Assembly: GCF_023715565.1 (NCBI RefSeq)
Contig: NZ_JAMBOJ010000004.1
Span: 61,699-125,698 of the forward strand
Source: Cytobacillus firmus
Lineage (GTDB): Bacteria > Bacillota > Bacilli > Bacillales > Cytobacillaceae
Direction of reading: 5' to 3'
Length of the DNA stretch: 64,000 nucleotides
Shown: positions 9,996 to 19,775 of the stretch, one piece after another
How positions within the stretch are numbered: position 1 is the first letter of the stretch
Layout of the letters: each line of letters opens with the position of its first letter
Position numbers and translations under genes: made by a program
The notes under the pieces: model-generated
The model's input: only the letters and a program-made list of their open reading frames with translations
Told to the model about the DNA's origin: nothing
Databases searched by the model: none

Positions 9996-10136
9996 TTATT
10001 TGTTTTCTTCTTTCTCAAGCTCCATCATTTTTTGAATCAAGATATGCTGGGGCATGTGCATGATTTGCTCAAGAGGAAGATTTAGTTTTTCAGCGAACTT
10101 TAATGCTGTTTCAGCTGATATCTGCATCGGCTTCAC
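9996..10136 (-). CDS. YycC-like small protein (46 residues)
   Basis: This short frame was found by reading the gap between spo0A and yqzF. It starts with GTG at 10136, with an AGGGGAT ribosome site 5 bases upstream, and ends at 9996 just before a strong minus-strand terminator. The product begins MKPMQISAETALKFAEKLN and contains LPLEQIMHMPQHIL, which I recognise as the YycC-like family of tiny Bacillus proteins. Function is unknown; no membrane segment or metal motif is visible. The gene is complete, with start, stop and signals all in order. Confidence 0.8.
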   Translation of the reverse strand: MKPMQISAETALKFAEKLNLPLEQIMHMPQHILIQKMMELEKEENK

Positions 10137-10152
10137 TATTATCCCCTACTAA

Positions 10153-10389
10153 CTATTTAGATTTAAAACGATCCTGGACTTTGTTTCTTTTTCGGTCACG
10201 ATAAAGAATAAACCCTGCGATGAAGCCAAGCCCTATAATCAAGAAAAGGAAACCTGACACAAATTGAAGCCATAAATATGGAAATGGGCTTTGCAGGATG
10301 CCAAAGACCATATCTCTCATTAATTTTATCCCATACACAGCCAATATGCCCGGCAGGAGTAAAATTAATAAAGCAATTAGTCTTATCAT
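10153..10389 (-). CDS. yqzF: YqzF-like DUF2627 membrane protein
   Basis: The 78-residue protein has two hydrophobic segments (about residues 3-22 and 38-62) separated by a short loop with LMRDMVFGILQSPFPYLWLQF, and ends in a basic tail RDRKRNKVQDRF. This pattern matches the DUF2627 family (YqzF), which lies next to bkdR in B. subtilis. Function is unknown. It is divergent from bkdR, so the ~150-base gap between them probably holds promoters for both. Confidence 0.85.
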   Translation of the reverse strand: MIRLIALLILLLPGILAVYGIKLMRDMVFGILQSPFPYLWLQFVSGFLFLIIGLGFIAGFILYRDRKRNKVQDRFKSK

Positions 10390-10542
10390 AAAAAAATTCC
10401 CTTCAAATCGAGTTGCATACCGAAATCATAAATCATTAAAGAAATTTGTCAAGTGCTTCTGCTATGCTAAAATAAAACATGAAGAATATTGCAGAAGTTT
10501 CTATTGATCATGCAAGAATTTTCAATGAAAGCAGGTATGACT

Positions 10543-12606
10543 ATGCAAACAGTGATGATTGTCGGTGCGGGAAAAGGCGGTACCGCAATCCTGAAAATAA
10601 TAAAAGAAACGGCAGTTTTGGATGTAAAAGCCGTGGTGGATATCGACCCTGATGCCGAAGGGCTTCTGCTCGCCAATGAAAGCGGCATCCCTACAGGTGC
10701 TGATTGGCGACAGTTCATGGAACAAGATATTGACATCATTATTGAAGTTACCGGAATTGAGCAGGTGTTTATCGACATTAGGGAAGCCAGAAGCAAAAAT
10801 ACGGTTCTAATACCTGGAAGTGTAGCTTTTTTAATCGCGAAATTACTTGAGGAAAAGGAAGAGCTGATTTCAAAATTCAGAAATGAAACATACAAGCATG
10901 ACTTGATATTTAATTCGACCGATGATGGAATGATTGTAATAAATAACCTAACTGAAATTATAGTCTTTAATCGCAGTGCGGAGAAAATGACAGGAATAAA
11001 GAGGAAAGACGCTTTAGGGAAAAAAATTAATGAAATCATTACCGACAGCATGCTTCCCAGAGTTATGGCGACAAGGAGAATTGAAGCGAATCAGGAAATG
11101 ACTTTAGCTAACGGCCTCAAGATTATTACGACAAGAATACCTATGCTCGGTGAAAATAATGAATTAATGGGTGCCTTTGCTGTTTTTAAGGATATTACAG
11201 AAGTAGTTTCCCTTGCGGAAGAAATAACGAATTTGAAAGACATACAGACGATGCTTCAGGCAATTATTCAATCAAGTGAGGAAGCCATCTCAGTTGTTGA
11301 TGAAAATGGGGAAGGGATTTTGATCAATCCGGCATACTCCAGGCTTACAGGGCTGGAAGAGGAAAAGGTAATCGGAAAGCCTGCTACAGCAGATATATCA
11401 GAAGGTGAAAGTGTTCATATGAAGGTCCTTCAAACGCGTAGAGCTATGAGAGGTGTGGCTATGAGGGTTGGGCCAAAGAGAAAGGATGTAATTGTAAACG
11501 TTGCGCCTGTTATTGTTGATGGGAAATTAAAAGGGAGTGTTGGTGTTATTCACGACGTTTCGGAAATTCAAAATCTGAACCGTGAATTAAACCGGGCCAG
11601 ACAGATTATTCGTACCCTGGAAGCGAAATACTCATTCGAGGATATAATTGGAACATCTGAAGAGATGACCATTGCAATCGAACAAGCGAGACTTGGAGCT
11701 AAAACTCCTGCCACTGTATTGCTGAGAGGAGAGTCCGGGACAGGTAAAGAGCTATTTGCCCATGCTATACACAATGCGAGCGACCGAAAATATAACAAGT
11801 TTATCAGGGTAAATTGTGCCGCTTTATCAGAATCTCTTTTGGAAAGTGAATTATTCGGTTATGAAGAGGGGGCATTCTCGGGTGCAAAAAGAGGAGGCAA
11901 AAGAGGTTTATTTGAGGAAGCTGATAAAGGCAGTATTTTTCTGGATGAAATTGGCGAGCTGACAGCTAACACTCAGGCGAAGCTGCTCAGGGTTCTTCAG
12001 GAACATGAAATTACAAGAGTGGGAGGGACCAAGCCTATTTCAATTGATGTCCGGATTATTGCCGCGACCAATGTCAATTTAGAGAAAGGAATTGCAGACG
12101 GCACCTTTAGGGAAGACTTATACTACAGGCTGAATAGAATGCCCATACATATTCCTTCTTTAAGACGCAGGAAGGAGGACATTCCTTTGCTGTGCAGCAG
12201 ACTTATTCAAAAGATAAACCAGGAATATGGACGGAATGTTGAAGGTGTGACAGAACAAGCAGTGGATAAGCTGATGGCCTATAATTGGCCGGGGAATGTG
12301 AGGGAACTTGATAATATCCTAGGCAGAGCCATCATTTTTATGAATTACAACGAAACGCAAATAGAAGAACGGCATATTCCAGATCTGGGTGCCAATAATC
12401 CGTCACCCACTATTGAAGTAAGTGAAGAAGTGCAAAATAAATCATTAAATAAGATGGTTGAGCAATATGAGGCTAGAGTAATCAGGCAAACTCTTCAAAA
12501 GCTGGATGGAAATAAAACTAAGACAGCTAAAGTGCTCGGACTCTCAGTCAGGAACCTTTACTACAAATTAGAGAAATACGAAATTGCAAAATATGGCATG
12601 CAATAG
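10543..12606 (+). CDS. bkdR: BkdR, sigma-54-dependent activator of the branched-chain keto-acid operon
   Basis: BkdR is an enhancer-binding protein that activates the downstream bkd operon with RNA polymerase sigma-54. An N-terminal nucleotide-binding-like segment ([10 protein letters not shown]) is followed by two PAS-like sensory regions (about 105-225 and 235-350), an AAA+ domain with Walker A GESGTGKE at 396-403, and a Fis-type helix-turn-helix ([20 protein letters not shown]). The sigma-54 contact loop reads GAFSGA (443-448) where the classic motif is GAFTGA. I chose ATG 10543 ([10 protein letters not shown]); upstream in-frame starts would add an unlikely tail. Size is close to the B. 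subtilis protein. Confidence 0.94.
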   Translation: MQTVMIVGAGKGGTAILKIIKETAVLDVKAVVDIDPDAEGLLLANESGIPTGADWRQFMEQDIDIIIEVTGIEQVFIDIREARSKNTVLIPGSVAFLIAKLLEEKEELISKFRNETYKHDLIFNSTDDGMIVINNLTEIIVFNRSAEKMTGIKRKDALGKKINEIITDSMLPRVMATRRIEANQEMTLANGLKIITTRIPMLGENNELMGAFAVFKDITEVVSLAEEITNLKDIQTMLQAIIQSSEEAISVVDENGEGILINPAYSRLTGLEEEKVIGKPATADISEGESVHMKVLQTRRAMRGVAMRVGPKRKDVIVNVAPVIVDGKLKGSVGVIHDVSEIQNLNRELNRARQIIRTLEAKYSFEDIIGTSEEMTIAIEQARLGAKTPATVLLRGESGTGKELFAHAIHNASDRKYNKFIRVNCAALSESLLESELFGYEEGAFSGAKRGGKRGLFEEADKGSIFLDEIGELTANTQAKLLRVLQEHEITRVGGTKPISIDVRIIAATNVNLEKGIADGTFREDLYYRLNRMPIHIPSLRRRKEDIPLLCSRLIQKINQEYGRNVEGVTEQAVDKLMAYNWPGNVRELDNILGRAIIFMNYNETQIEERHIPDLGANNPSPTIEVSEEVQNKSLNKMVEQYEARVIRQTLQKLDGNKTKTAKVLGLSVRNLYYKLEKYEIAKYGMQ

Positions 12607-12632
12607 ATTTCATAGTGTGCAATAAATTGCAT
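12598..12632 (+). promoter_or_regulatory. Candidate BkdR upstream activating sites, two in tandem
   Basis: ATGCAATAGATTTCAT (12598-12613) and GTGCAATAAATTGCAT (12617-12632) are similar 16-mers whose starts are 19 bp apart, about two helical turns. The second contains a perfect TGCAAT / ATTGCA inverted repeat. They lie 42-77 bp upstream of the -24 element and overlap the bkdR stop codon. Assignment to BkdR is inferred from position. Confidence 0.55.
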
Positions 12633-12647
12633 GATTCGGTTTGGTGA

Positions 12648-12661
12648 ATAAAGCGTTTTCA
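12648..12661 (+). promoter_or_regulatory. Weak cre-like (CcpA) site in the ptb promoter
   Basis: ATAAAGCGTTTTCA matches the cre consensus TGWAARCGYTWWCW at 12 of 14 positions and sits between the activating sites and the sigma-54 promoter. The key G at position 2 is missing, so binding is uncertain. Confidence 0.3.
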
Positions 12662-12673
12662 CGTTATTAAAGT

Positions 12674-12689
12674 TGGCACACTTCTTGCA
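12674..12689 (+). promoter_or_regulatory. Sigma-54 promoter of the bkd operon
   Basis: TGGCACacttcTTGCA is an exact match to the -24/-12 consensus TGGCAC-N5-TTGCW, placed about 100 bases before the ptb start and directly after the gene for a sigma-54 activator. Confidence 0.9.
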
Positions 12690-12787
12690 AGTATAATAAA
12701 CGGAAGAACATCAAGAAAATGGCGTCGATCATTTTAAGTTTCCTGAACCTAAGACGCCTGTGTTTTTCATGTAAGGGGGTTGAACAG

Positions 12788-13690
12788 ATGACATTGGATT
12801 CGCTTCTAACGAAAGCAACCCAATATGGTGAGAAAACGGTAGCCGTAGCTGCAGCGGAAGACGAAGAGGTTCTCGAAGCAGTTGCAGAAGCAATTAAGCT
12901 GAACTTAGCAAGTTTTTTATTGTTCGGGGATGAAGGGGAAATCCGGAAAATCCTGAACGGGAAGCATAGAGAAGCATCAGAAAGCCCTATAGTTGAAGTT
13001 GTTCATACGGACTCGGCAGCGCATGCAGCGGAATTGGCAGTAAGGGCTGTGAAGGAACAGAAGGCCAATGTGCTGATGAAGGGTAATATCCCAACGGCAG
13101 GCATTTTAAAAGCTGTCTTAAATAAAGAATTTGGCTTAAGAACAGGAAATGTTTTATCACATGTGGCTGTTTTTGAGGTACCAGGTTTTGAACGGTTTAC
13201 AATCGTAACGGATGCAGCTATGAATATTGCACCTGATCTTAATCAAAAAGCACAAATATTGAAAAATGCCGTTCATATTGCAAGAAGCATAGGGATTGAA
13301 AATCCTCTGGCAGCTCCGATTGCTGCAGTCGAGACTGTTAATCCTGCTATGCAGGCTACTTTGGATGCTGCTGCATTAACTGTTATGAATCAAAGAGGGC
13401 AGATTAAAGATTGTATAGTCGATGGTCCTCTGGCTCTGGACAATGCTATTTCTTTTGAAGCAGCTGAACATAAGGGAATCAAAAGCAAAGTTGCCGGACA
13501 GGCAGATATTTTATTGGTGCCGACTATAGAAGTTGGGAATACTTTATATAAATCACTTGTCTACTTTGCAAAAGCAAAAGTAGGAGCTGTTATAGCAGGA
13601 GCAAAAGCGCCAATCGTTCTTACTTCAAGGGCTGATTCGGCTGAAAGCAAGGTTTATTCATTGGCATTAGCGATATGCTCAGCAAATTAA
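12788..13690 (+). CDS. ptb: Phosphate butyryltransferase
   Basis: Ptb converts butyryl-CoA or branched acyl-CoA plus phosphate to acyl phosphate, the partner reaction to butyrate kinase. The 300-residue protein shows the phosphotransacetylase-like fold strings LMKGNIPTAGILKAVL, TDAAMNIAPDL and VDGPLALDNAIS. I chose ATG 12788, preceded by TAAGGGGGTTG; the upstream in-frame extension is leader sequence carrying no family similarity. It is the first gene of the sigma-54-controlled bkd operon. Confidence 0.94.
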   Translation: MTLDSLLTKATQYGEKTVAVAAAEDEEVLEAVAEAIKLNLASFLLFGDEGEIRKILNGKHREASESPIVEVVHTDSAAHAAELAVRAVKEQKANVLMKGNIPTAGILKAVLNKEFGLRTGNVLSHVAVFEVPGFERFTIVTDAAMNIAPDLNQKAQILKNAVHIARSIGIENPLAAPIAAVETVNPAMQATLDAAALTVMNQRGQIKDCIVDGPLALDNAISFEAAEHKGIKSKVAGQADILLVPTIEVGNTLYKSLVYFAKAKVGAVIAGAKAPIVLTSRADSAESKVYSLALAICSAN

Positions 13691-13761
13691 TTTGCTGATA
13701 TTCGGCATTAATATTAATCAAACGAACATAAATTTTTCATAATCCGGGGAGGAAATAGAAC

Positions 13762-14856
13762 ATGGAAATCTTCAAATACTTAGAAACTTACGATTACGAA
13801 CAAGTGGTGTTTTGCCAGGACAAACAATCAGGCCTAAAAGCTATTATTGCTATTCATGACACTACTTTAGGACCTGCGCTTGGCGGTACACGCATGTGGA
13901 CTTATGAATCTGAAGAGGCAGCTATTGAGGATGCTTTGCGCCTTTCACGCGGCATGACTTATAAGAATGCAGCAGCAGGCTTAAACCTTGGCGGCGGTAA
14001 AACAGTAATCATCGGCGATCCGCGCAAAGACAAAAACGAAGAGATGTTCCGTGCTTTCGGACGTTACATCCAAGGGTTAAATGGACGCTATATTACGGCA
14101 GAGGACGTAGGCACAACTGTAGCTGATATGGATCTGATTCATGAGGAAACAGATTATGTAACAGGTATTTCACCTGCCTTTGGTTCTTCAGGCAACCCTT
14201 CACCAGTTACAGCTTATGGCGTATACAGAGGAATGAAGGCAGCAGCAAAGGCTGCATTCGGAACTGACTCTTTAGAAGGCAAAACAATTGCCGTTCAGGG
14301 TGTTGGAAACGTAGCGTTCAATCTTTGCCGTCATCTGCATGAAGAAGGTGCACAGCTAATTGTAACAGATATTAATAAAGAAGCAGTTCAGCGTGCGGTT
14401 GAAGAGTTCGGGGCTAAAGCAGTTGAACCAAATGAAATTTATGGTGTTGAGTGTGATATTTATGCACCATGTGCTTTAGGCGCAACAGTTAATGATGATA
14501 CAATTCCGCAGCTGAAAGCAAAAGTAATTGCCGGGGCTGCCAACAATCAGCTTAAAGAAACCCGCCATGGTGATTTAATCCATGAGATGGGCATTGTTTA
14601 TGCACCTGATTATGTAATTAATGCAGGCGGAGTTATCAATGTTGCAGATGAACTGTACGGATACAACCGTGAACGTGCAATGAAAAAGGTTGAAACTGTA
14701 TACAATAATATTGAAAAAGTTATTGATATTGCTAAAAGGGATGGAATTCCGACATATAAAGCGGCTGATCGTATGGTTGAGGAAAGAATTGAAAGAATGC
14801 GTAATTCGCGCGGACAATTCCTTCAAAATGGCCATCATATCCTGAGCCGCAGATAG
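13762..14856 (+). CDS. bcd: Leucine dehydrogenase (branched-chain amino acid dehydrogenase)
   Basis: This NAD-dependent enzyme deaminates leucine, valine and isoleucine to their 2-keto acids, feeding the BKD complex made by the genes downstream. Catalytic Lys is at residue 80 in GLNLGGGK; the Rossmann glycine motif GVGNVAFNL follows at about 180. Length (364) is typical. GGGGAGG precedes the ATG. The gene is second in the operon; a long hairpin separates it from buk. Confidence 0.97.
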   Translation: MEIFKYLETYDYEQVVFCQDKQSGLKAIIAIHDTTLGPALGGTRMWTYESEEAAIEDALRLSRGMTYKNAAAGLNLGGGKTVIIGDPRKDKNEEMFRAFGRYIQGLNGRYITAEDVGTTVADMDLIHEETDYVTGISPAFGSSGNPSPVTAYGVYRGMKAAAKAAFGTDSLEGKTIAVQGVGNVAFNLCRHLHEEGAQLIVTDINKEAVQRAVEEFGAKAVEPNEIYGVECDIYAPCALGATVNDDTIPQLKAKVIAGAANNQLKETRHGDLIHEMGIVYAPDYVINAGGVINVADELYGYNRERAMKKVETVYNNIEKVIDIAKRDGIPTYKAADRMVEERIERMRNSRGQFLQNGHHILSRR

Positions 14857-14892
14857 TTTTTAGGAGGAAGAGGAATTTTGCCTGTCTTCCTG

Positions 14893-14934
14893 AAAGGCAA
14901 AGCGCTGAATTATGAATTCAGCGTCTTTGCCTTT
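14893..14934 (+). terminator. Long hairpin between bcd and buk (partial terminator or processing site)
   Basis: AAAGGCAAAGCGCTGAATT pairs with AATTCAGCGTCTTTGCCTTT, with one bulged base and a 3-base loop. No long U-tract follows. Because buk, lpdV and the BKD genes continue in the same direction, it may stabilise or attenuate the transcript rather than end it. Confidence 0.6.
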
Positions 14935-15031
14935 AAAAGCATAGTAGAAAAAATGCAGCGGCAGATAAAGTACCCTGAAGTAAGAGTATGCTTTTACAAG
15001 GGAGATTTCCGCTCTTTATGGAGGTTTAAAT

Positions 15032-16141
15032 GTGCTAGAACAAGAAAATCGAATTCTCGTCATCAATCCGGGATCCACTTCAACTAAGATTGGAGTTTTC
15101 GATAATGAGATCTCTGTCCTGGAGAAGACATTACGCCATGATGCAGATGTCATTAACTCTTATGAAAGTATTATCGATCAGTATGAATTCCGCAAGCAGA
15201 CCATTTTAGAGACGCTGGATCATGAAGGAATCAATATTTCCAAATTAAGTGCAGTGTGCGGCCGCGGAGGGCTGCTTCGCCCAATCGAAGGAGGCACCTA
15301 TTCTGTTAATGATGCTATGCTTGGGGATCTTCGTGCCGGTTTTGCTGGTCAGCATGCTTCTAACCTTGGCGGAATTCTGGCATATGAGATTGCTTCGGGT
15401 TTAAATATTCCATCGTTCATTGTTGATCCGGTTGTGGTTGATGAACTGGACCCAATTGCCCGTATTTCAGGCTTTTCAATGATAGAAAGAAAAAGTATTT
15501 TCCATGCTTTGAATCAGAAAGCTGTTGCCAGGAGAGTGGCTAAGGAGCTCGGCAAAAAGTATGAGGAGCTTAATCTGATCGTCACACATATGGGCGGAGG
15601 TATTACTGTTGGAGCTCATAAAAAAGGCAGAGTAGTAGATGTCAATAACGGACTTCATGGAGACGGGCCGTTCAGTCCGGAACGGGCAGGTACAGTACCT
15701 GCCGGTGATCTGGTGGGACTTTGCTACTCCGGCAGCTTTTATCGTGAAGAAGTGATGAAGAAGCTTGTGGGACAAGGCGGTCTCGTTGGTTACCTGGGAA
15801 CAAATGATGCCGTAAGGGTTGAAAAGATGATTGAAAGCGGAGATGAGAAAGCAAAGCTTGTCTACTCTGCAATGGCTTATCAGGTGGCTAAAGAGATCGG
15901 TTCTGCCAGTGCAGTACTTGGCGGAAAGATTGATGCCATTATCCTTACAGGTGGTCTTGCCTATGGCAAGGGCTTTGTAAAAGAAATCAGTGAGCGGATT
16001 AACTGGATAGCAGATGTCATCGTCCAGCCTGGTGAAAATGAACTTCAGGCACTGGCGGAAGGTACACTTCGCGTCCTGCGCGGTGAAGAGACTGAAAAAG
16101 AATATCCTGGAAAAACAGCTGGGAAAGCAGCATTGAAATAG
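15032..16141 (+). CDS. buk: Butyrate kinase
   Basis: Buk transfers phosphate between acyl phosphate and ADP and can make branched acids for fatty acid priming. The ASKHA-type motifs of acetate/butyrate kinases are present: [11 protein letters not shown] near the N-terminus, [28 protein letters not shown], and [12 protein letters not shown]. The GTG start is preceded by GGAGG at 15020-15024. Length (369) is normal. It ends 14 bases before lpdV. A long frame on the opposite strand here is a shadow. Confidence 0.95.
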   Translation: MLEQENRILVINPGSTSTKIGVFDNEISVLEKTLRHDADVINSYESIIDQYEFRKQTILETLDHEGINISKLSAVCGRGGLLRPIEGGTYSVNDAMLGDLRAGFAGQHASNLGGILAYEIASGLNIPSFIVDPVVVDELDPIARISGFSMIERKSIFHALNQKAVARRVAKELGKKYEELNLIVTHMGGGITVGAHKKGRVVDVNNGLHGDGPFSPERAGTVPAGDLVGLCYSGSFYREEVMKKLVGQGGLVGYLGTNDAVRVEKMIESGDEKAKLVYSAMAYQVAKEIGSASAVLGGKIDAIILTGGLAYGKGFVKEISERINWIADVIVQPGENELQALAEGTLRVLRGEETEKEYPGKTAGKAALK

Positions 16142-16155
16142 AAGGGGGAAGCAAC

Positions 16156-17577
16156 TTGGCACAGGAATATGATTTGGTGATTTTAGGCGGAGGCACAGGC
16201 GGTTATGTAGCAGCCATCCGTGCTTCACAGCTTGGTTTAAAAACGGCAATCGTTGAAAAAGGAAAACTTGGAGGAACTTGCCTTCATAAAGGGTGCATAC
16301 CAAGCAAGGCGTTATTAAGAAGTGCTGAAGTGTTTGCAACTGCAAAGCACAGTGAAGATTTTGGCGTAATGACAAGTGATGTATCAATCAATTTTGGTAA
16401 GGTGCAGGAACGAAAAAACAAGATCGTTGATCAGCTTCATAAAGGTGTTCAGCATTTGATGAAGCAAGGCAAGATTGATGTATTTGAAGGCACAGGCCGA
16501 ATCCTTGGACCTTCAATTTTTTCTCCAATGCCAGGGACAATTTCTATTGAAATGAACAATGGGGATGAAAATGAAATGCTGATCCCTAAAAATGTTATTG
16601 TAGCAACTGGATCTCGTCCCCGTACCCTGACTGGATTGGACATTGATGGACAACTTGTGATGACTTCGGATGAGGCATTAGCATTAGAAGAAGTGCCAAG
16701 CTCTATTATCATAGTTGGTGGCGGAGTCATCGGTATCGAATGGGCTTCGATGTTATCAGACTTTGGTGCAGATGTAACTGTAATTGAATATGCTGACCGC
16801 ATAATTCCTACAGAAGACAAAGAAATTTCAAAAGAAATGCAGCGCCTTATGAAGAAAAAAGGAGTCAAAATTGTTACTGGAGCAAAGGTTCTTCCTGAGA
16901 CCCTTAAGAAAGGTGAAGGAGTAACTATTTCAGCTGAAGTGAAAGGTTCCCAAAAGGAATTTTCTGCTGAGAAATTGCTTGTTTCTGTGGGCCGTCAGGC
17001 AAATACAGAAGGCATCGGCATTGGAAATACGGATATTCAAATTGAAAAGGGATTTATTGTCACGAATGAATATTTCCAGACAAAGGAATCACATATCTAT
17101 GCTATTGGCGATGTAATTGGCGGACTTCAGCTCGCACATGTTGCTTCTCATGAGGGAATTGTTGCAGTGGAGCACATCGCAGGCCAGAATCCTTCTCCAA
17201 TTGACTACAGCCTGGTTTCTAGATGCATATATAGCTCACCGGAAGCAGCAAGTGTAGGATTAACAGAGGATGAAGCAAAGGAAAAAGGCCATAATGTGAA
17301 AACTGGCAAATTTTCATTCCGGGCAATTGGAAAGGCGCTTGTATTTGGCGAATCCGACGGGTTTGTAAAAATTGTGGCAGATAAAGATACCGATGATATT
17401 CTTGGTGTCCATATGATCGGACCGCACGTAACAGATATGATTTCAGAAGCAGGACTTGCGCGCGTTCTCGATGCAACTCCATGGGAAGTAGCACATACTA
17501 TCCACCCGCATCCGACGTTATCTGAAGCAATCGGTGAAGCTGCCCTTGCTGTAGATGGAAAAGCAATCCACGGATAA
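16156..17577 (+). CDS. lpdV: Dihydrolipoyl dehydrogenase, E3 of the branched-chain keto-acid complex
   Basis: This flavoprotein reoxidises the lipoyl groups of the E2 subunit using NAD. The FAD motif GGGTGGY is at 11-17, the redox disulfide C42-x4-C47 is in GGTCLHKGCIPSK, the NAD motif is GGGVIGIEWA, and the catalytic C-terminal signature HPHPTLSE is intact. The TTG start follows AGAAGGGGGAAG. It lies directly upstream of the E1 genes, so it belongs to the BKD complex rather than pyruvate dehydrogenase. Confidence 0.95.
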   Translation: MAQEYDLVILGGGTGGYVAAIRASQLGLKTAIVEKGKLGGTCLHKGCIPSKALLRSAEVFATAKHSEDFGVMTSDVSINFGKVQERKNKIVDQLHKGVQHLMKQGKIDVFEGTGRILGPSIFSPMPGTISIEMNNGDENEMLIPKNVIVATGSRPRTLTGLDIDGQLVMTSDEALALEEVPSSIIIVGGGVIGIEWASMLSDFGADVTVIEYADRIIPTEDKEISKEMQRLMKKKGVKIVTGAKVLPETLKKGEGVTISAEVKGSQKEFSAEKLLVSVGRQANTEGIGIGNTDIQIEKGFIVTNEYFQTKESHIYAIGDVIGGLQLAHVASHEGIVAVEHIAGQNPSPIDYSLVSRCIYSSPEAASVGLTEDEAKEKGHNVKTGKFSFRAIGKALVFGESDGFVKIVADKDTDDILGVHMIGPHVTDMISEAGLARVLDATPWEVAHTIHPHPTLSEAIGEAALAVDGKAIHG

Positions 17578-17596
17578 AAATCCAAATAATTAAAAA

Positions 17597-17625
17597 AGTC
17601 CAGGTCCCAAATGGGAGCCCGGGCT
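17597..17625 (+). other. Intercistronic hairpin between lpdV and bkdAA
   Basis: AGTCCAGGTCCCA pairs with TGGGAGCCCGGGCT (one bulge, one mismatch, AA loop). There is no U-tract; it is one of three hairpins in the gaps of this operon. Confidence 0.5.
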
Positions 17626-17654
17626 GATACATATTAGCTTAGGAGGTTGTATAA

Positions 17655-18650
17655 ATGGCTGAAAACCGTCATACAGAATTAGGTTTAAGTGATGAGAAAG
17701 TTCTTGAAATTTATGAGACGATGCTATTAGCCCGCCGTCTTGATGAGCGCATGTGGCTTTTGAACCGTGCTGGGAAAATTCCGTTCGTTATTTCATGCCA
17801 AGGACAGGAAGCTGCACAAGTAGGTGCCGCATTTGCTCTTGATCGCGAGAAAGATTATGTTCTTCCATATTATCGTGACATGGGTGTGGTTCTGACATTT
17901 GGCATGACCGCAAAGGAATTAATGCTGTCAGGGTTTGCTAAAGCGGAAGATCCAAACTCAGGCGGACGCCAAATGCCTGGACACTTCGGTCAAAAGAAAA
18001 ACCGAATCGTTACAGGATCTTCTCCTGTTACTACACAGGTCCCCCATGCTGTTGGTGTTGCTCTCGGTGGAAAGCTTGAAGGGAAGGATCTGGTAACTTT
18101 TGTAACTTTCGGTGAAGGCTCTTCTAACCAGGGAGATTTCCATGAAGGTGCGAACTTTGCAGGTGTTCATAAGCTTCCTGTTATCTTTATGTGTGAAAAT
18201 AATAAATATGCAATCTCTGTTCCGATTGAAAAGCAGCTTGCTTGTGAAAATGTGTCTGACAGAGCTATTGGCTATGGTATGCCAGGTATAACAGTTGATG
18301 GAAACGACCCGCTTGAAGTTTATAAAGCTGTGAAAGAAGCAGCAGACAGAGGTCGCCGTGGAGAAGGGCCGACATTAGTCGAAACCGTTTCATATCGTTT
18401 AACACCACACTCTTCAGATGATGATGACCGAAGCTACCGTGCTCCTGATGAAGTGGCAGAAGCGAAAACAAAAGATCCGATTATTACTTTTGGCGCATAC
18501 CTGAAAGAAAATGGCGTTATGAATGATGCGATTGAAAAGGAAATCAATGACCGGGTTATGAATCTGGTAAACGAAGCAACTGATTATGCTGAAAACGCTC
18601 CATATGCAGAAGCGGAATCTGCTTTAAAGCATGTATATGCTGAACAGTAA
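17655..18650 (+). CDS. bkdAA: Branched-chain 2-oxoacid dehydrogenase E1 alpha subunit
   Basis: With the beta subunit this TPP-dependent E1 decarboxylates the 2-keto acids of Leu, Val and Ile. The TPP motif runs from GEGSSNQGDFHEGANFA to MCENN at about 155-182. The conserved phosphorylation-loop-like strings YRLTPHSSDDDDRSYR mark a branched-chain type E1 alpha. Length 331 is usual. GGAGG precedes the ATG, and bkdAB starts 12 bases after the stop. Confidence 0.95.
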   Translation: MAENRHTELGLSDEKVLEIYETMLLARRLDERMWLLNRAGKIPFVISCQGQEAAQVGAAFALDREKDYVLPYYRDMGVVLTFGMTAKELMLSGFAKAEDPNSGGRQMPGHFGQKKNRIVTGSSPVTTQVPHAVGVALGGKLEGKDLVTFVTFGEGSSNQGDFHEGANFAGVHKLPVIFMCENNKYAISVPIEKQLACENVSDRAIGYGMPGITVDGNDPLEVYKAVKEAADRGRRGEGPTLVETVSYRLTPHSSDDDDRSYRAPDEVAEAKTKDPIITFGAYLKENGVMNDAIEKEINDRVMNLVNEATDYAENAPYAEAESALKHVYAEQ

Positions 18651-18662
18651 GGGGGAGAGAAT

Positions 18663-19646
18663 ATGGCTGTAATTTCTTATATCGATGCGGTAACTATGGC
18701 AATCCGCGAGGAAATGGAAAGAGATCCAAAGGTATTTGTTTTAGGTGAAGATGTAGGTAAAAAAGGTGGCGTATTTAAAGCGACGCAAGGATTGTATGAT
18801 AAATTTGGCGAAGACCGCGTAATTGATACTCCGCTTGCTGAATCTGCGATTGCAGGGGTTGGAATCGGTGCAGCAATGTATGGAATGCGTCCAATTGCAG
18901 AAATGCAATTTGCCGACTTCATTATGCCGGCTGTTAACCAGATTATTTCAGAAGCGGCACGCATCCGCTATCGTTCCAATAATGACTGGGGCTGTCCGAT
19001 TGTTGTACGTGCACCATATGGCGGCGGTGTTCATGGAGCACTCTATCATTCCCAGTCTGTTGAAGCAGTATTTGCGAATCAGCCGGGGCTAAAGATCGTT
19101 ATGCCTTCTACCCCTTATGATGTTAAGGGATTATTAAAAGCGGCAATCCGTGATGAGGATCCTGTGCTGTTTTTTGAACACAAGCGCGCATATCGTCTGA
19201 TTAAAGGTGAGGTTCCTGATGATGATTATGTGCTGCCAATTGGAAAAGCAGATGTAAAACGAGAAGGTGAAGATATCACGGTCATCACTTATGGCCTATG
19301 CGTCCATTTTGCTCTTCAGGCTGCTGAAAGACTTGCTAAAGATGGCATTTCAGCGCATATCCTGGACTTAAGAACGGTTTATCCGTTAGATAAAGAAGCA
19401 ATTATTGAAGCTGCTTCCAAAACAGGGAAAGTGCTTCTTCTTACTGAGGATAATAAAGAAGGCAGCATCATGGGCGAAGTTGCAGCGATTATTGCAGAGA
19501 ACTGCCTGTTTGAGCTGGATGCACCGATTAAACGTCTTGCAGGTCCTGATGTACCAGCAATGCCTTACGCTCCTACTATGGAGAAATACTTTATGGTTAA
19601 CCCTGATAAAGTAGAAAAAGCAATGCGTGAATTGGCTGAATTTTAA
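18663..19646 (+). CDS. bkdAB: Branched-chain 2-oxoacid dehydrogenase E1 beta subunit
   Basis: This 327-residue protein pairs with BkdAA to complete the E1 active site. It has transketolase pyrimidine-domain strings FVLGEDVGKKGGVFKAT and DTPLAESAIAGVGIGAA, and the C-terminal transketolase domain LLLTEDNKEGSIMGEVAA. GGGGGAGA precedes the ATG. It is separated by 129 bases with inverted repeats from the E2 gene. Confidence 0.95.
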   Translation: MAVISYIDAVTMAIREEMERDPKVFVLGEDVGKKGGVFKATQGLYDKFGEDRVIDTPLAESAIAGVGIGAAMYGMRPIAEMQFADFIMPAVNQIISEAARIRYRSNNDWGCPIVVRAPYGGGVHGALYHSQSVEAVFANQPGLKIVMPSTPYDVKGLLKAAIRDEDPVLFFEHKRAYRLIKGEVPDDDYVLPIGKADVKREGEDITVITYGLCVHFALQAAERLAKDGISAHILDLRTVYPLDKEAIIEAASKTGKVLLLTEDNKEGSIMGEVAAIIAENCLFELDAPIKRLAGPDVPAMPYAPTMEKYFMVNPDKVEKAMRELAEF

Positions 19647-19730
19647 TAATGGCACATAGTTAATAAAAATGGAAAGCTCGCAGAGGTTGCGGCTCTTAGG
19701 CTGGACTACATTCCGGATCGGCTGCACCTG

Positions 19731-19757
19731 CTGCATGACCCGCAAATTGCGGGCAGC
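19731..19757 (+). other. Inverted repeat between bkdAB and bkdB
   Basis: CCCGCAA and TTGCGGG (19739-19753) form a perfect short stem, extended imperfectly by CTGC and GCAG outside it. A weaker hairpin (AGCTCGCA / TGCGGCT) lies at about 19676-19694. Neither has a U-tract. They may set expression of E2 relative to E1. Confidence 0.45.
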
Positions 19758-19775
19758 TAGAAGGAGGTTACTCAG

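Noticed and set aside
15476..16387. 303-codon open frame on the minus strand opposite buk/lpdV
   Set aside because: No ribosome site, no family features, and it lies wholly over two well-supported genes on the plus strand.
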